A stretch of DNA of 64,000 bases from Aidingimonas halophila. Its GTDB lineage: Bacteria > Pseudomonadota > Gammaproteobacteria > Pseudomonadales > Halomonadaceae. How positions within the stretch are numbered: the first letter of the stretch is position 1; each line of letters begins with the position of its first letter. The position numbers and the translations under genes were made by a program. Under the pieces are notes generated by a model. That model did not search any database. It saw only the letters and a program-made list of their open reading frames with translations, and was not told the DNA's origin. Positions 26,393-35,401 of the stretch are shown here, piece by piece. The DNA lies in assembly GCF_900106955.1 (NCBI RefSeq), contig NZ_FNNI01000007.1:186001-250000 (forward strand), given 5' to 3'.

Positions 26393-27391
26393 ATGGAGAG
26401 CGTCAGAATCCCGGGAACGGAGCTGGTCCCTTCGCGTGTAGGATTGGGAACCTGGGCGATAGGTGGTTGGAAATGGGGCGGCACCGATGATGCCAATGCC
26501 GTTCGTACCATTCATGCGGCCCTGGATCGCGGTATTACCTTGATCGATACTGCGCCGGTATATGGTTTTGGGCATTCCGAGGAGATCGTCGGACGGGCGA
26601 TTGCCGAGTACGGGCAGCGTGACAAGATGGTCCTGGCTACCAAGACGGCGCTGGAATGGCAAGAAGGCAGCGATGGCGTGGTGCGCAATGCCTCGGCGGC
26701 GCGCATCGAAAAGGAGATAAACGACTCACTGCGGCGTCTGCGCACCGAGACGATTGACCTGTATCAAATCCACTGGCCGGATCCTCGAGTGCCGATGGAG
26801 GAAACTGCCAATGCCATGCGACGGCTGTATCGCGACGGCAAGATACGAGCTATCGGTGTCAGTAATTTCACGTCCGAGCAGTGTGAAGCGTTTCGTGAGG
26901 TTGCGCCGTTACACAGTGTTCAGCCGCCGCTCAACCTGTTCGAGCGCGATGCCGAGCGCGATATCATCCCTTATGCGCAGCGCGAAGGACTGGTCTTTCT
27001 GGCCTATGGCGCGCTGTGTCGTGGTTTGTTGACTGGCAAGATGCATGCGGACTCGACCTTCACCGGCGATGACTTGCGTCAATCCGACCCCAAGTTCCGG
27101 GCGCCTCGATTCACGCAGTATCTCGCGGCGGTCGAAGCATTGACACAATATGCCCGCGAGCGTCACGACAAACCGGTACTGGCCCTGGCGGTTCGCTGGG
27201 TGCTTGACGCCCACCCCAATGCCATCGCCCTGTGGGGAGCGCGGCGGCCGGATCAGGTGACACCGTTGGATGACATCGATGGCTGGACGCTGGAAGCTTC
27301 CGACCTGCGCGATATTGATACCCTCATTGACGAACATGTCACGGACCCGGTGGGTCCGGAATTCATGGCCCCGCCTGCCAGAGGTGGCTGA
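26393..27391 (+). CDS. Aldo/keto reductase, first of two
   Basis: An NAD(P)H-dependent oxidoreductase with a TIM barrel, 332 residues. Visible are GLGTWAIGGWKWGG near the N-terminus, the catalytic Asp/Tyr in LIDTAPVYGFGHSEEIVG, Lys in LATKTALEW, His in YQIHWPDP, and the cofactor region VSNFTSEQ and WGARRPDQV. Start ATG 26393 has AAAGGAG before it; the longer frame adds 11 residues without a site. It is divergent from the LysR gene, with a second aldo/keto reductase 72 bp downstream. The two enzymes are from different subgroups, so this is not a recent duplication. Substrate unknown. Confidence 0.92.
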   Translation: MESVRIPGTELVPSRVGLGTWAIGGWKWGGTDDANAVRTIHAALDRGITLIDTAPVYGFGHSEEIVGRAIAEYGQRDKMVLATKTALEWQEGSDGVVRNASAARIEKEINDSLRRLRTETIDLYQIHWPDPRVPMEETANAMRRLYRDGKIRAIGVSNFTSEQCEAFREVAPLHSVQPPLNLFERDAERDIIPYAQREGLVFLAYGALCRGLLTGKMHADSTFTGDDLRQSDPKFRAPRFTQYLAAVEALTQYARERHDKPVLALAVRWVLDAHPNAIALWGARRPDQVTPLDDIDGWTLEASDLRDIDTLIDEHVTDPVGPEFMAPPARGG

Positions 27392-27463
27392 CATCGGTAT
27401 GCGTCGAGACTGCGTAGCGTAGGTAGTGCAGCGTCCGTTTCATCATCAACCAGGAGAATTTAC

Positions 27464-28519
27464 ATGGAATATCGTTATCTCGGCCAGTCAGGACTACGCG
27501 TTTCCTCACTCACTCTGGGCACCATGACCTTCGGTGGTGTCGGCAAGATGGCCAGTGTCGGGGACACCGATGTAGCCGGTGCCAAGCGCCAGGTCGATCT
27601 GGCGACGGAACAGGGCGTGAACTTCTTCGATACCGCCAACATGTATTCGGAAGGGCGTTCCGAGGAAATCCTCGGCGAGGTGCTGGCGGACCGACGCGAT
27701 TCGGTGCTTGTGGCCAGCAAGGTGCGTTTCCCGATGGGCGAAGGTCCCAACGACGAAGGCTTGTCGCGCCATCATATTCTGCGTCAGTGCGAGGCCAGCC
27801 TGCGACGTTTGCGCACCGACTGGCTGGATCTCTATCTGCTGCACGAGTGGGATGGCAGAACCCCACTGGAAGAAACGTTGGCTACCATGGATCAGTTAGT
27901 GCGCGATGGCAAGATTCGCTATTACGGCGTTTCCAACTGGTCCGCCTGGCACGTCATGAAGGCGCTCAAGATCTGCGAACGGCACAACTTCATCAAGCCG
28001 ATCTGTCAGCAGATCCACTACACCGCCCAGACCCGCGACGCCGAGTACGAGCTGATGCCGGCGGCCGTCGATCAGGGGTTGGGCACCATGGTCTGGAGCC
28101 CTCTGGCCGGCGGCTTGCTGTCGGGCAAGTATCGCCGCGATCAGCGTAGCCCCGATGGAACACGGTTCAGTCAGGGATGGACCGAGCCGCCGATTCACGA
28201 TGAGGACAAACTCTTCGACTTGATCGACGTGCTCATCGACGTGGCTGATGGTCATGGTGTGTCAGCCGCCCAGGTAGCACTGGCCTGGTTATTGACGCGT
28301 AGCGGTGTGACCACTGCAGTGGTCGGCGCGCGGAAGGATCATCAGCTCAAGGACAACCTGGCTGGTGCGCGACTGCGTCTGACTGCGGACGAGATCGCGG
28401 CCATCGAGAGAGTCGGCCGACCGACACTGCTTTATCCCTACTGGCACCAGCACAATACTGCGGCCAGTCGGTTGGGCAGTGCCGATCGTGTGCTTCATGG
28501 TCAGTACCTCGACGAATGA
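27464..28519 (+). CDS. Aldo/keto reductase, second of two
   Basis: A 351-residue aldo/keto reductase of the YajO/Tas-like group, with LGQSGLRVSSLTLGTMTFGG at the start, the Asp/Tyr motif FFDTANMYSEGRSEEILG, Lys in VASKVRFPMG, His in YLLHEWDG, and VSNWSAWH and VVGARKDHQLKDNL for the cofactor. AGGAGAATTTAC precedes the ATG. It is probably cotranscribed with the reductase upstream. The next plus-strand gene is far away and an inverted repeat follows. Confidence 0.93.
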   Translation: MEYRYLGQSGLRVSSLTLGTMTFGGVGKMASVGDTDVAGAKRQVDLATEQGVNFFDTANMYSEGRSEEILGEVLADRRDSVLVASKVRFPMGEGPNDEGLSRHHILRQCEASLRRLRTDWLDLYLLHEWDGRTPLEETLATMDQLVRDGKIRYYGVSNWSAWHVMKALKICERHNFIKPICQQIHYTAQTRDAEYELMPAAVDQGLGTMVWSPLAGGLLSGKYRRDQRSPDGTRFSQGWTEPPIHDEDKLFDLIDVLIDVADGHGVSAAQVALAWLLTRSGVTTAVVGARKDHQLKDNLAGARLRLTADEIAAIERVGRPTLLYPYWHQHNTAASRLGSADRVLHGQYLDE

Positions 28520-28588
28520 GAGATGCCGGCTGGTTCATTTAGCGTCCGTCAAGGTGCTTTGCGCCATGTTTAGTGCACGACAAGAAAA

Positions 28589-28608
28589 CCCCGGCGGGGG
28601 CGCCGGGG
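28589..28608. terminator. GC-rich hairpin between convergent genes
   Basis: A perfect 8-bp stem (CCCCGGCG / CGCCGGGG) with a GGGG loop on the plus strand. On the minus strand it is followed by TTTTCTTG, so it most likely ends peroxiredoxin transcripts; it may also act on the aldo/keto reductase transcript 70 bp upstream. Confidence 0.65.
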
Positions 28609-28714
28609 AAAAGAGACACGTCTCAAGAGTGGAGAGCACACACCAGACCTTCGAGGCGATGTCCTACGAGTCACACACTCTTTTAGTTTAAGTGGGCTCT
28701 CAGTCGTTTTCTGC

Positions 28715-28749
28715 AAGAAATCTCGGACATATGACGTACGAGATTTCTT
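28715..28749. repeat. Long A/T-rich inverted repeat directly after the peroxiredoxin stop
   Basis: An 11-bp perfect stem (AAGAAATCTCG / CGAGATTTCTT) with a 13-base loop that itself contains the palindrome CATATG. It begins 4 bp beyond the peroxiredoxin stop on the minus strand. The low GC of the stem is unlike the surrounding sequence. Possible roles are mRNA 3'-end stabilisation or a binding site; it is not a classic terminator. Confidence 0.6.
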
Positions 28750-28753
28750 ACAT

Positions 28754-29230
28754 TCAAAGATGAGCCAGCACGGTCTCTGCACTGCTTTCTTGAACGCCCT
28801 TGGTATCGATGCCCAGGTACTCGATGACACCGTCATTGGCGATCAGGGCGAAGCGCTTGCTGCGGGTCCCCATGCCACCGCCTGAAGCATCCATGTCAGT
28901 GCCCAGCGCTCGTGCGAACTCGGCATTGCCGTCGGCCAGCATGGTGAAGGCCCGGGCATTCTGATCCTTCTGCCAGGCATCCATGACAAAGGCGTCGTTG
29001 ACGGCCATACAGGCGATCGTGTCCACGCTCTTGCCGAAGATCTTGTCGGCATTGATCACGAAGCCCGGCATATGCGTGTTCGAACAGCCGGGAGTGAAGG
29101 CGCCGGGAACGGCAAATAGCACCACACGCTTGCCGGCGAACAAGTCACCCGTGGAAATATCCTCAGGGCCTTCGGCTCCGTTGGTCTTGATCGTGACGTC
29201 GGGAATCCTGTCTCCTTCGACGATCGTCAT
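28754..29230 (-). CDS. Peroxiredoxin, Prx5-like
   Basis: A thiol peroxidase of the Prx5/AhpE-like group, 158 residues. The peroxidatic cysteine is in FAVPGAFTPGCSNTHMPGF (about residue 49); a second cysteine lies in DTIACMAVND and a conserved arginine in RSKRFALI. No glutaredoxin domain is fused. ATG 29230 is preceded by AAGGATACTGCA; the open frame upstream (45 residues) overlaps the divergent gene's leader and is not coding. Two inverted repeats lie downstream. Confidence 0.92.
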   Translation of the reverse strand: MTIVEGDRIPDVTIKTNGAEGPEDISTGDLFAGKRVVLFAVPGAFTPGCSNTHMPGFVINADKIFGKSVDTIACMAVNDAFVMDAWQKDQNARAFTMLADGNAEFARALGTDMDASGGGMGTRSKRFALIANDGVIEYLGIDTKGVQESSAETVLAHL

Positions 29231-29356
29231 TGCAGTATCCTTATGCGGGATATGGGAGGTGAACGAACCGGCCGTTGGCCGGTTGCTTCTAGTGCATTGT
29301 CCGCACCGAGCGTAAGCCCCCTGGAACAACGCGGTCAAACCAGGAATACTGGCGTC

Positions 29357-29863
29357 ATGGAACAAGCCATCCGTATAGCACGTATCAGCGACGACTCAGT
29401 CCACGTCGCGACCCTGGCCGAATGGGCCCATGGCGAGTGGGGGCATCTGCACCCTGAGCGAAGCCTCGACACCGCCATCGCGGTGTTTCGTACCGAGTGC
29501 GGTTCAGGTGGGGTGCCCACGGTGTTTGCCGCCCTGCACGCTGATGTACCGATCGGCATGGCCAGTCTGGTTGCCGATGACATGAGCGATCGGCGTGATC
29601 TGACCCCTTGGCTCGCCTCGGTCTATGTACTGCCTGCGTGGCGTGGCCGAGGCATCGCTTCGCAATTGGTGCGACGCGTCGAAGAAGAAGCCTGCGCACA
29701 TGGTCATGGCAAGTTCTATCTCTACACGCCGGATCAGCAGGCACTTTATCGGCGATTGGGGTGGCATGCGCTGGAGGATCGCGAATACCGTGGCGAGAGG
29801 GTAACTATCATGTACCGTACCTTTGCCGAGTCCCGGTCCTGCTGGTTTCCTGGAAGCGCTTGA
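29357..29863 (+). CDS. GNAT-family N-acetyltransferase
   Basis: A 168-residue acetyltransferase. The acetyl-CoA motif is VLPAWRGRGIASQLVRRVEEEA (R/Q-x-x-G-x-G/A), preceded by the strand ASVYVLP and followed by FYLYTPDQQALYRRLGWHALE, which is typical of the last GNAT motif. ATG 29357 (MEQAIRIARISDD) is used; the frame extends upstream but without sense. It is divergent from peroxiredoxin with 126 bp between starts. Substrate unknown. Confidence 0.88.
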   Translation: MEQAIRIARISDDSVHVATLAEWAHGEWGHLHPERSLDTAIAVFRTECGSGGVPTVFAALHADVPIGMASLVADDMSDRRDLTPWLASVYVLPAWRGRGIASQLVRRVEEEACAHGHGKFYLYTPDQQALYRRLGWHALEDREYRGERVTIMYRTFAESRSCWFPGSA

Positions 29864-30015
29864 GCCAGAATGGCCTTGGCATGATTGCGTATTTCATCGC
29901 GCCAACCAGTCACTTCGATGGGCCCAGTTTTGAGTATCCGCTATCGATCCGGCTCTTCCGCATGCAAAGATGTCGCGTCTACACTGGGTATTCATTCCTG
30001 ATGATGGGAGACGTT

Positions 30016-30180
30016 ATGACGGGCAAGAGGATCGGCCCGATCGTGGTGGTCATTGGGCTGGTAATGGTGGTGCTGGGATTGATGGCAGCGCGGCTGTTTT
30101 TGTTTGTGGGCGTGGCTGCGACCGGGCTGGGAACGGTGCTCTGGTTGACAAGGCCGCGTGAGGCACGTGAGAGGCGATAA
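30016..30180 (+). CDS. Small membrane protein, two hydrophobic segments
   Basis: A 54-residue frame beginning MTGKRIGPIVVV, with hydrophobic stretches at about 8-25 and 27-46 and a basic tail (TRPREARERR). GGGAG lies 6 bp before the ATG. The composition and the positive-inside tail suit a small inner-membrane protein, but I recognise no family. It sits between the acetyltransferase and the DUF3617-like gene, with 65 bp to the latter. The long open frame around it reads as a chance extension. Confidence 0.55.
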   Translation: MTGKRIGPIVVVIGLVMVVLGLMAARLFLFVGVAATGLGTVLWLTRPREARERR

Positions 30181-30245
30181 CCTTCTCCTTGAACTATGCT
30201 GATTCACGGAAAACAACAACACCTTGAATGGATGGAGATTGTCTC

Positions 30246-30680
30246 ATGCGTCGTTTCCTCGGGTATGTCGCCATAGTCTCTCTCGTAGGCACCACGTCCG
30301 TTCTGGCGGAGCAGGAACCTGCCAATCTCGAACCGGGAGAGTGGGAATTCTCCAGTGAGACGCAAGTGAAAGGGGACATGCAGATTCCTGACCAGAGCGA
30401 TACGCAACGCCAGTGCTTGACCCAGGAAGAGATCGATGAAGCCAGTATCATCATGGTGGACGATCAGGATGAGTGCGAACTGGTGGATATGGATTCCCGG
30501 TCCGATGGCATGACCTATCGGTTGGAATGCCAGGGTGAAGGCGCCGATGCCACCATCAGTGGTGACATGCAGTTCATGGGAGATCGCGCCGAAGGCACCA
30601 TGGATGTCGAAAGCATGACACCAGCGGGTGAAATGCTCATGAAGACGCGTATCGAAGGGCGTCGGGTCGGTGACTGTTAG
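30246..30680 (+). CDS. Periplasmic DUF3617-family protein
   Basis: A 144-residue secreted protein. The signal peptide is about MRRFLGYVAIVSLVGTTSVLA, cut before EQEP. The mature part has the DUF3617 order: EPGEWEFSSET near its start (L-x-P-G-x-W-x-x), a cysteine in RQCLTQEEID, CELVD, and LECQGEG, and a last cysteine at the C-terminus (GDC), giving four cysteines that could form two disulfides. GGAG precedes ATG 30246. Function of the family is unknown. Confidence 0.8.
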   Translation: MRRFLGYVAIVSLVGTTSVLAEQEPANLEPGEWEFSSETQVKGDMQIPDQSDTQRQCLTQEEIDEASIIMVDDQDECELVDMDSRSDGMTYRLECQGEGADATISGDMQFMGDRAEGTMDVESMTPAGEMLMKTRIEGRRVGDC

Positions 30681-30683
30681 GTA

Positions 30684-31103
30684 TCAACCGGCAGTAGCCG
30701 CTTCACCGACCTCGGCACTATCCGGCGCTTCGGGAAGATGCCTGACCCATTCCAGCGCCGGTTCACGCTCGGCCATGGGGAAAGCGCGAACTTCCAGTGG
30801 TTTGAATAGCCGTGTTTCCAGGTGGGCAATCGGTCGCACCCAGTGGCGGTCGGTGACGATGGCCGCCCGGTAGAAATGCCGTAGATCACCCAGTTGGGTG
30901 AGGCCATAGCCCAGATCGCGCAATACGGCACTGAGCGTCATCCAGCGCATGGCATCGATCTCTGCGTAGAGACTGATACGCGGCTGTGCCTCTTTCAGTC
31001 CCTCGATGGCATCAATGACGTGTTGCAAGTCGTCGGCCGTCACACGCCCGCTGGCACGGAATGCCACGACGTGGGCAGCGCCGGGGGGAAGCAGTTCAAT
31101 CAT
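30684..31103 (-). CDS. SpoIIAA-like (STAS/SEC14-type) protein
   Basis: A soluble protein of about 139 residues of the SpoIIAA-like group, with the core pattern FRASGRVTADDLQHVIDAIE, then RISLYAEIDAMRWMTLSAVLRDLGYGL and RAAIVTDRHWVRPIAHLETRLFKPLEVRAFPMAEREPALEWV. The RBS AGGAGG favours ATG 31103 (8-base spacing) over ATG 31109 (2-base spacing), although both are in frame. Its stop is 3 bp from the stop of the convergent DUF3617 gene. The family's role is unsettled; lipid or small-molecule binding is suggested by the fold. Confidence 0.82.
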   Translation of the reverse strand: MIELLPPGAAHVVAFRASGRVTADDLQHVIDAIEGLKEAQPRISLYAEIDAMRWMTLSAVLRDLGYGLTQLGDLRHFYRAAIVTDRHWVRPIAHLETRLFKPLEVRAFPMAEREPALEWVRHLPEAPDSAEVGEAATAG

Positions 31104-31157
31104 CAGCATGGCCTCCTGAAACCGATAGCGTGTTCCACTTCTCCCAGCATAGCAGGG

Positions 31158-34100
31158 CTAGACACTGCCGTGACTTGATTCAGACTGTGCCTCGTCGGAC
31201 TCTGCCATTTCCCGTTCGAGCCGTCGCCTGACTGCTCCCGGAGAGCCGGTACGTCGGGCCAGCAAGTCATAGGCGACCGGTACCACGAACAGTGTGAATA
31301 CGGTGGCCGCGGCGACTCCGCAGAAAATCACCGTACCGATGACCAGTCGGGTTTCGGATCCGGCACCCGTGGAGACGATCAATGGGATGGAGCCTGCCAT
31401 GGTGGTCACCGCCGTCATGAGAATCGGGCGCAAACGGGTCACGGCGGATTCCATCAGGGCATCACGGAACTCTTTACCTTGATCACGTAGCTGGTTGACG
31501 AATTCCACGATCAGAATGCCGTTCTTGGCGGCCAAGCCAACCAGCATCACCAATCCCACTTGGCTATAGATGTTCAGGGACTGGCCGCTGAGGAAGAGGC
31601 CCAGCAGCGCGCCGAACATGGCCAGAGGCACGGTCAACATGATGACGAAGGGATGAATGAAGCTTTCGAATTGGGCGGCGAGCACCAGGAAGACGACCAG
31701 CGCGCCGAGGATGAGGAGGAACCCGGTGGCACCGCTGGCTTCCTGATAATCACGGGATGCCCCCTGGACATCGGTCTGAGCTTCGCCGGGCAACTCCTCG
31801 TCGGCAATACGCTCCAGATAGTCCAGTGCCTCACCTAACGGGTATCCATCGACCAGTTCGGCTTCCAGCGTAATGGCGCGAATCCGGTTGAAGCGGTTGA
31901 GTGTGCTCGGGCCAGCGAAGTTTTCCAGACTGACCAGGCTGGCCAGTGGAATCAACTCGCCACTGCGGTCGGAGCGTACCTGAATATTGTCCAGCGCATC
32001 GGGGCTGCGTTGTTTGTCGCGTTCTCCTTCGAGGATGACGTCGTACTCTTCCCCGTCATCGACATAGCGAGTCACGTTGCGCCCCCCGAGCAGGGTTTCC
32101 AGGGTCCGACCGATTTCCGTGACGGTAACGCCGAGATCGGCGGCTCGCTGATAGTCGATATCGACGCGCAGTTGTGGCTGGGTTTCCTGATAGTCGCTGT
32201 CGAGGGCGGTCAGACGAGGGTTGTCCTCACGAATCCGCTCGAACAGGATGTCGCGCCACTCGGCCAATTCCTCATAGGTACCACCGCCCAGCACGAACTG
32301 CACCGGTTTCTGTATGCGTTGGCCAAACCCTTGACGCATGATGGGGGCGGCCGTGATCCCCGGCAGGCCGTCGAGTTCCTGACGGACATCGGCCATGATG
32401 TCCCAGGCGGATCGTCTGTCTCCCCAGTCGGCGAGATTGACGATGGCGAAGCCGTTGTTGAAGGTCTCGATATTGCCATAGCCTCGAGGAGCGCGGACGA
32501 CGACCCGTTCGATTTCGCCGTCGTCGACCATGGGCATCAGGCGGGCTTCGATTTCGTCCATGTAATCGACCATGTAATCGTAGCTGGCGCCTTCCGGACC
32601 ATTGACCATGATGAAGAAATTGCCGCGGTCTTCCTGTGGCGTGTATTCATTGGGCAACTGGGTGGTCAACCAGGTCGTCGCTGCGATCAAGGCCACGAAA
32701 GCCGCTAGCATGAGTAACCGGGCTTTCAGCGCCCAGCCGAGCAGATGGCGATAGAGTCGTTGACTGGCATCCAGTAACCAGTGGACGCCAGCGGCCAACT
32801 TGCCTTCATGCATGTTGGGGCTGAGGATCTTGGAGGCCATCATCGGGGTCAAGGTCAGTGCCAGTAGACTGGAGATGGCGACGGCGGCAGCCAGGGTAAG
32901 CGCGAATTCCGAGAACAGGCGACCGATATCGCCTTGCAGAAAGCTCAAGGGCACGAAGACGGCGATCAACACCAGGGTCGTGGCGATGACCGCAAAGGCG
33001 ATCTGTCGTGTGCCTCGAAACGCCGCCACCAGCGGCGTTTCGCCATACTCATGCATGCGCCGGTTGATGTTCTCGAGCACCACGATGGCGTCGTCGACAA
33101 TCAGCCCGATGGCCAGTACCAGTGCCAGTAGGGTCAGCAGGTTGATGGAGAAGCCCAGCACGGCGAGGGCGATGAATGACCCGATCAGTGCGATGGGGAC
33201 GGTTACGGCGGGGACCAATGTGGTCCGGAAATTGCCCAGAAACATGAAGATGACCAGCACGACCAGTCCCATGGCAATGAACAGTGTCATCACGACCTGC
33301 TTGATCGCCCCCTCGACGAAGACCGAGGAGTCGAAATTCACGCGCAGTTCCATGCCTTCGGGCAGGGTGTCCTGCAGACGCTCCATCTCCGCCTGGACAC
33401 CCTCGGACAACTCCATCACATTGGCGGTGGACTGCTTCATCATGCCCAGGCCGACCATGGGAACGCCATTGCCACGAAACAGTGAACGGTTTTCCACTGC
33501 GCCGACTTCGACGCGGGCAATGTCGTCCATGCGAACCAGGTAGCCGTCCTCGCCCTCATCGAGTACCAACTGGCGGAATTCCTCGGGCTCGGCAAAGCTG
33601 CGTGGCAACCGCACCACGAACTGGCGATCTTCCGACTCGATGGAACCAGCGGGCAGTTCGACATTCTCGGCCTGCAGAGCGTCTTCGACATCACCGACCG
33701 TCAGGTTTCGCGCAGCCAAGGCATTACGATCCAGCCATACGCGCATGGCATACTCCAGGCCACCACCGACGCGGACCTGAGACACCCCCGGTTGCACCGA
33801 GAACCGATCGACCAGATAGCGGTTGGCATAGTCGGTCAGTTCAGGGATCGAATAAGCCTCGCCCGACAGGCTCAGCCAGACCACGACCTCACTATCGCTG
33901 TCGGCTTTCTGGACCTCCGGGGGATCGGCTTCATCGGGGAGGTTGTCGAGCGATCCGGAGATTCGGTCGCGAATGTCATTGGCTGCCGCATCGATATCCA
34001 TGTCGAGTCCGAATTCGACCCGGATACTGGAGCGTCCATCTTCGCTGGATGAGGTGATGATCTGAATTCCTTCGACGCCGGCGATCCGGTCTTCCAACAC

Positions 34101-34295
34101 CTGCGTGATGCGTGTTTCCACTACACTGGCCGAGGCACCGGGGTAGCGTGTGTCGATACTGATGACGGGCGGATCGATGGAGGGGTATTCCTGCAGTGCC
34201 AACCGTTCGAGAGCCAACAGGCCGAAGGCCACGATCAGCGCAGCGATGACTGTGGCCAGGACCGGCCGTTGTACGGAGAGATCGGACAGCTTCAT
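31158..34295 (-). CDS. RND-family efflux permease (AcrB/HAE1 type)
   Basis: Proton-driven inner-membrane drug or solvent pump component, 1045 residues, with the full twelve-segment layout in two halves. The N-terminus MKLSDLSVQRPVLATVIAAL and LEDRIAGVEGIQIITSSSEDG are family marks, and the TM4 proton-relay aspartates are in LALVLAIGLIVDDAIVV. The later block LVGLAAKNGILIVEFVNQL is typical of the second half. It starts 1 bp inside the end of the upstream membrane-fusion gene (TGATG). No outer-membrane factor is encoded here, so it probably uses a TolC-like protein elsewhere. Substrate not predictable. Confidence 0.95.
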   Translation of the reverse strand: MKLSDLSVQRPVLATVIAALIVAFGLLALERLALQEYPSIDPPVISIDTRYPGASASVVETRITQVLEDRIAGVEGIQIITSSSEDGRSSIRVEFGLDMDIDAAANDIRDRISGSLDNLPDEADPPEVQKADSDSEVVVWLSLSGEAYSIPELTDYANRYLVDRFSVQPGVSQVRVGGGLEYAMRVWLDRNALAARNLTVGDVEDALQAENVELPAGSIESEDRQFVVRLPRSFAEPEEFRQLVLDEGEDGYLVRMDDIARVEVGAVENRSLFRGNGVPMVGLGMMKQSTANVMELSEGVQAEMERLQDTLPEGMELRVNFDSSVFVEGAIKQVVMTLFIAMGLVVLVIFMFLGNFRTTLVPAVTVPIALIGSFIALAVLGFSINLLTLLALVLAIGLIVDDAIVVLENINRRMHEYGETPLVAAFRGTRQIAFAVIATTLVLIAVFVPLSFLQGDIGRLFSEFALTLAAAVAISSLLALTLTPMMASKILSPNMHEGKLAAGVHWLLDASQRLYRHLLGWALKARLLMLAAFVALIAATTWLTTQLPNEYTPQEDRGNFFIMVNGPEGASYDYMVDYMDEIEARLMPMVDDGEIERVVVRAPRGYGNIETFNNGFAIVNLADWGDRRSAWDIMADVRQELDGLPGITAAPIMRQGFGQRIQKPVQFVLGGGTYEELAEWRDILFERIREDNPRLTALDSDYQETQPQLRVDIDYQRAADLGVTVTEIGRTLETLLGGRNVTRYVDDGEEYDVILEGERDKQRSPDALDNIQVRSDRSGELIPLASLVSLENFAGPSTLNRFNRIRAITLEAELVDGYPLGEALDYLERIADEELPGEAQTDVQGASRDYQEASGATGFLLILGALVVFLVLAAQFESFIHPFVIMLTVPLAMFGALLGLFLSGQSLNIYSQVGLVMLVGLAAKNGILIVEFVNQLRDQGKEFRDALMESAVTRLRPILMTAVTTMAGSIPLIVSTGAGSETRLVIGTVIFCGVAAATVFTLFVVPVAYDLLARRTGSPGAVRRRLEREMAESDEAQSESSHGSV

Positions 34296-35401
34296 CAGGC
34301 GTCATCCCTATCGTCACGATGACGCTCGAGGATATCCCGAATGCCGTTCTCGTCGTTGGCAATACCCAGTAATTCGACTTGATCGCCGTCTCGTACACGC
34401 TGAACGCCGTGACTGATCAGCAATTCGCCTTCATCGACTCCCTCAAGGATTTCCACCTGACCTTCACGGCGTTCACCGATCTCGATTTCACGCTGTTCGA
34501 CCCGGTTGTCATCCTCGGTATCGATCACCAGGACATACTGCCGTTCGCCGCGTGGAATCAGTACCGACTCCGGCACCACCAGCGCATCGCGCACCTGGCG
34601 TTCCAGCGTGGTGATCATCAGCATGCCGGGACGTAACAGTCGTTCGGGATTCTCGATCTCGGCCCGAACCTGGACGCTGCGTGTAGTGGGGTCGATGCGC
34701 GTGCCGATACTGGTGACCTCTCCCTCAAACGTCTGGTCCTCGTAAGCGGCTGCAGTGGCTCGGATGCTTTGACCCCGTTCCAGTGTGGAAAGGAAGCCTT
34801 CAGGGACACGAAAATCCAGCTTGACCACATCCAGCTTGTCCAGCGTGGTCAGTTCATCGCCCGGTGTGACCAGCGAGCCGGGACTGATATCACGGAAGCC
34901 GACGACACCGTCGAAGGGAGCCCGTAGCCGGTGCTCCATGATGCGAGCCCTGATTTCATCGATCTCCGCCTCGACCTGACGCAACTGGGCCTGACTGTCT
35001 TCGACATCGGCTCGAGAGCCCAGGTTGCGTGACTGTAACTGGGTAGCTCGCGATACCGCATTGGCACGTTCATCACGCAGGGCTTGGGTAGAACGTAACT
35101 GGGCCTGCTCTTCGCCATCTTCCAATTGCACCAACAAGTCGCCCGCTTCCACCTCATCACCATCGCCGAAATTTACCTCGCGTACCACGGCGGTCACGGT
35201 GGCCGAGATAGTGACACTCTCATCGGCACGCAGCGTACCCAATGCCTCCAGTGGATCGGACCACTGGCTCACGGTGACCTCGGTACCGATCACGGCGGTA
35301 CGTTCCTGGGCAGAGGCACCCGTGCTGACCACGACAAGGAAAAGCAGGAAACCATACAAGCAGGAGAGGGAGCGGGGGGCGAGTCGAGTCGAAGGGCGCA
35401 T
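34295..35401 (-). CDS. RND efflux periplasmic adaptor (membrane-fusion protein)
   Basis: Bridges the permease to an outer-membrane channel. Start ATG 35401 gives a proper signal peptide, MRPSTRLAPRSL then a hydrophobic core LYGFLLFLVVV and a cleavage after ASA; ATG 35428 would add nine residues ahead of it. The mature protein has a biotinyl-lipoyl-like half (VREVNFGDGDEVEAGDLLVQLED), an alpha-helical hairpin (about 110-165), the second lipoyl half RAPFDGVVGFRDISPGSLVTPG, and a beta-barrel domain. 368 residues. First gene of the operon, translationally coupled to the permease. Confidence 0.94.
   Translation of the reverse strand: MRPSTRLAPRSLSCLYGFLLFLVVVSTGASAQERTAVIGTEVTVSQWSDPLEALGTLRADESVTISATVTAVVREVNFGDGDEVEAGDLLVQLEDGEEQAQLRSTQALRDERANAVSRATQLQSRNLGSRADVEDSQAQLRQVEAEIDEIRARIMEHRLRAPFDGVVGFRDISPGSLVTPGDELTTLDKLDVVKLDFRVPEGFLSTLERGQSIRATAAAYEDQTFEGEVTSIGTRIDPTTRSVQVRAEIENPERLLRPGMLMITTLERQVRDALVVPESVLIPRGERQYVLVIDTEDDNRVEQREIEIGERREGQVEILEGVDEGELLISHGVQRVRDGDQVELLGIANDENGIRDILERHRDDRDDA

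Larger units (their letters stand above)
28520..28753. other. Convergent intergenic region
   Basis: 234 bp between the second aldo/keto reductase and the peroxiredoxin, with two hairpins (listed) and no coding frame I can support. Confidence 0.6.
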
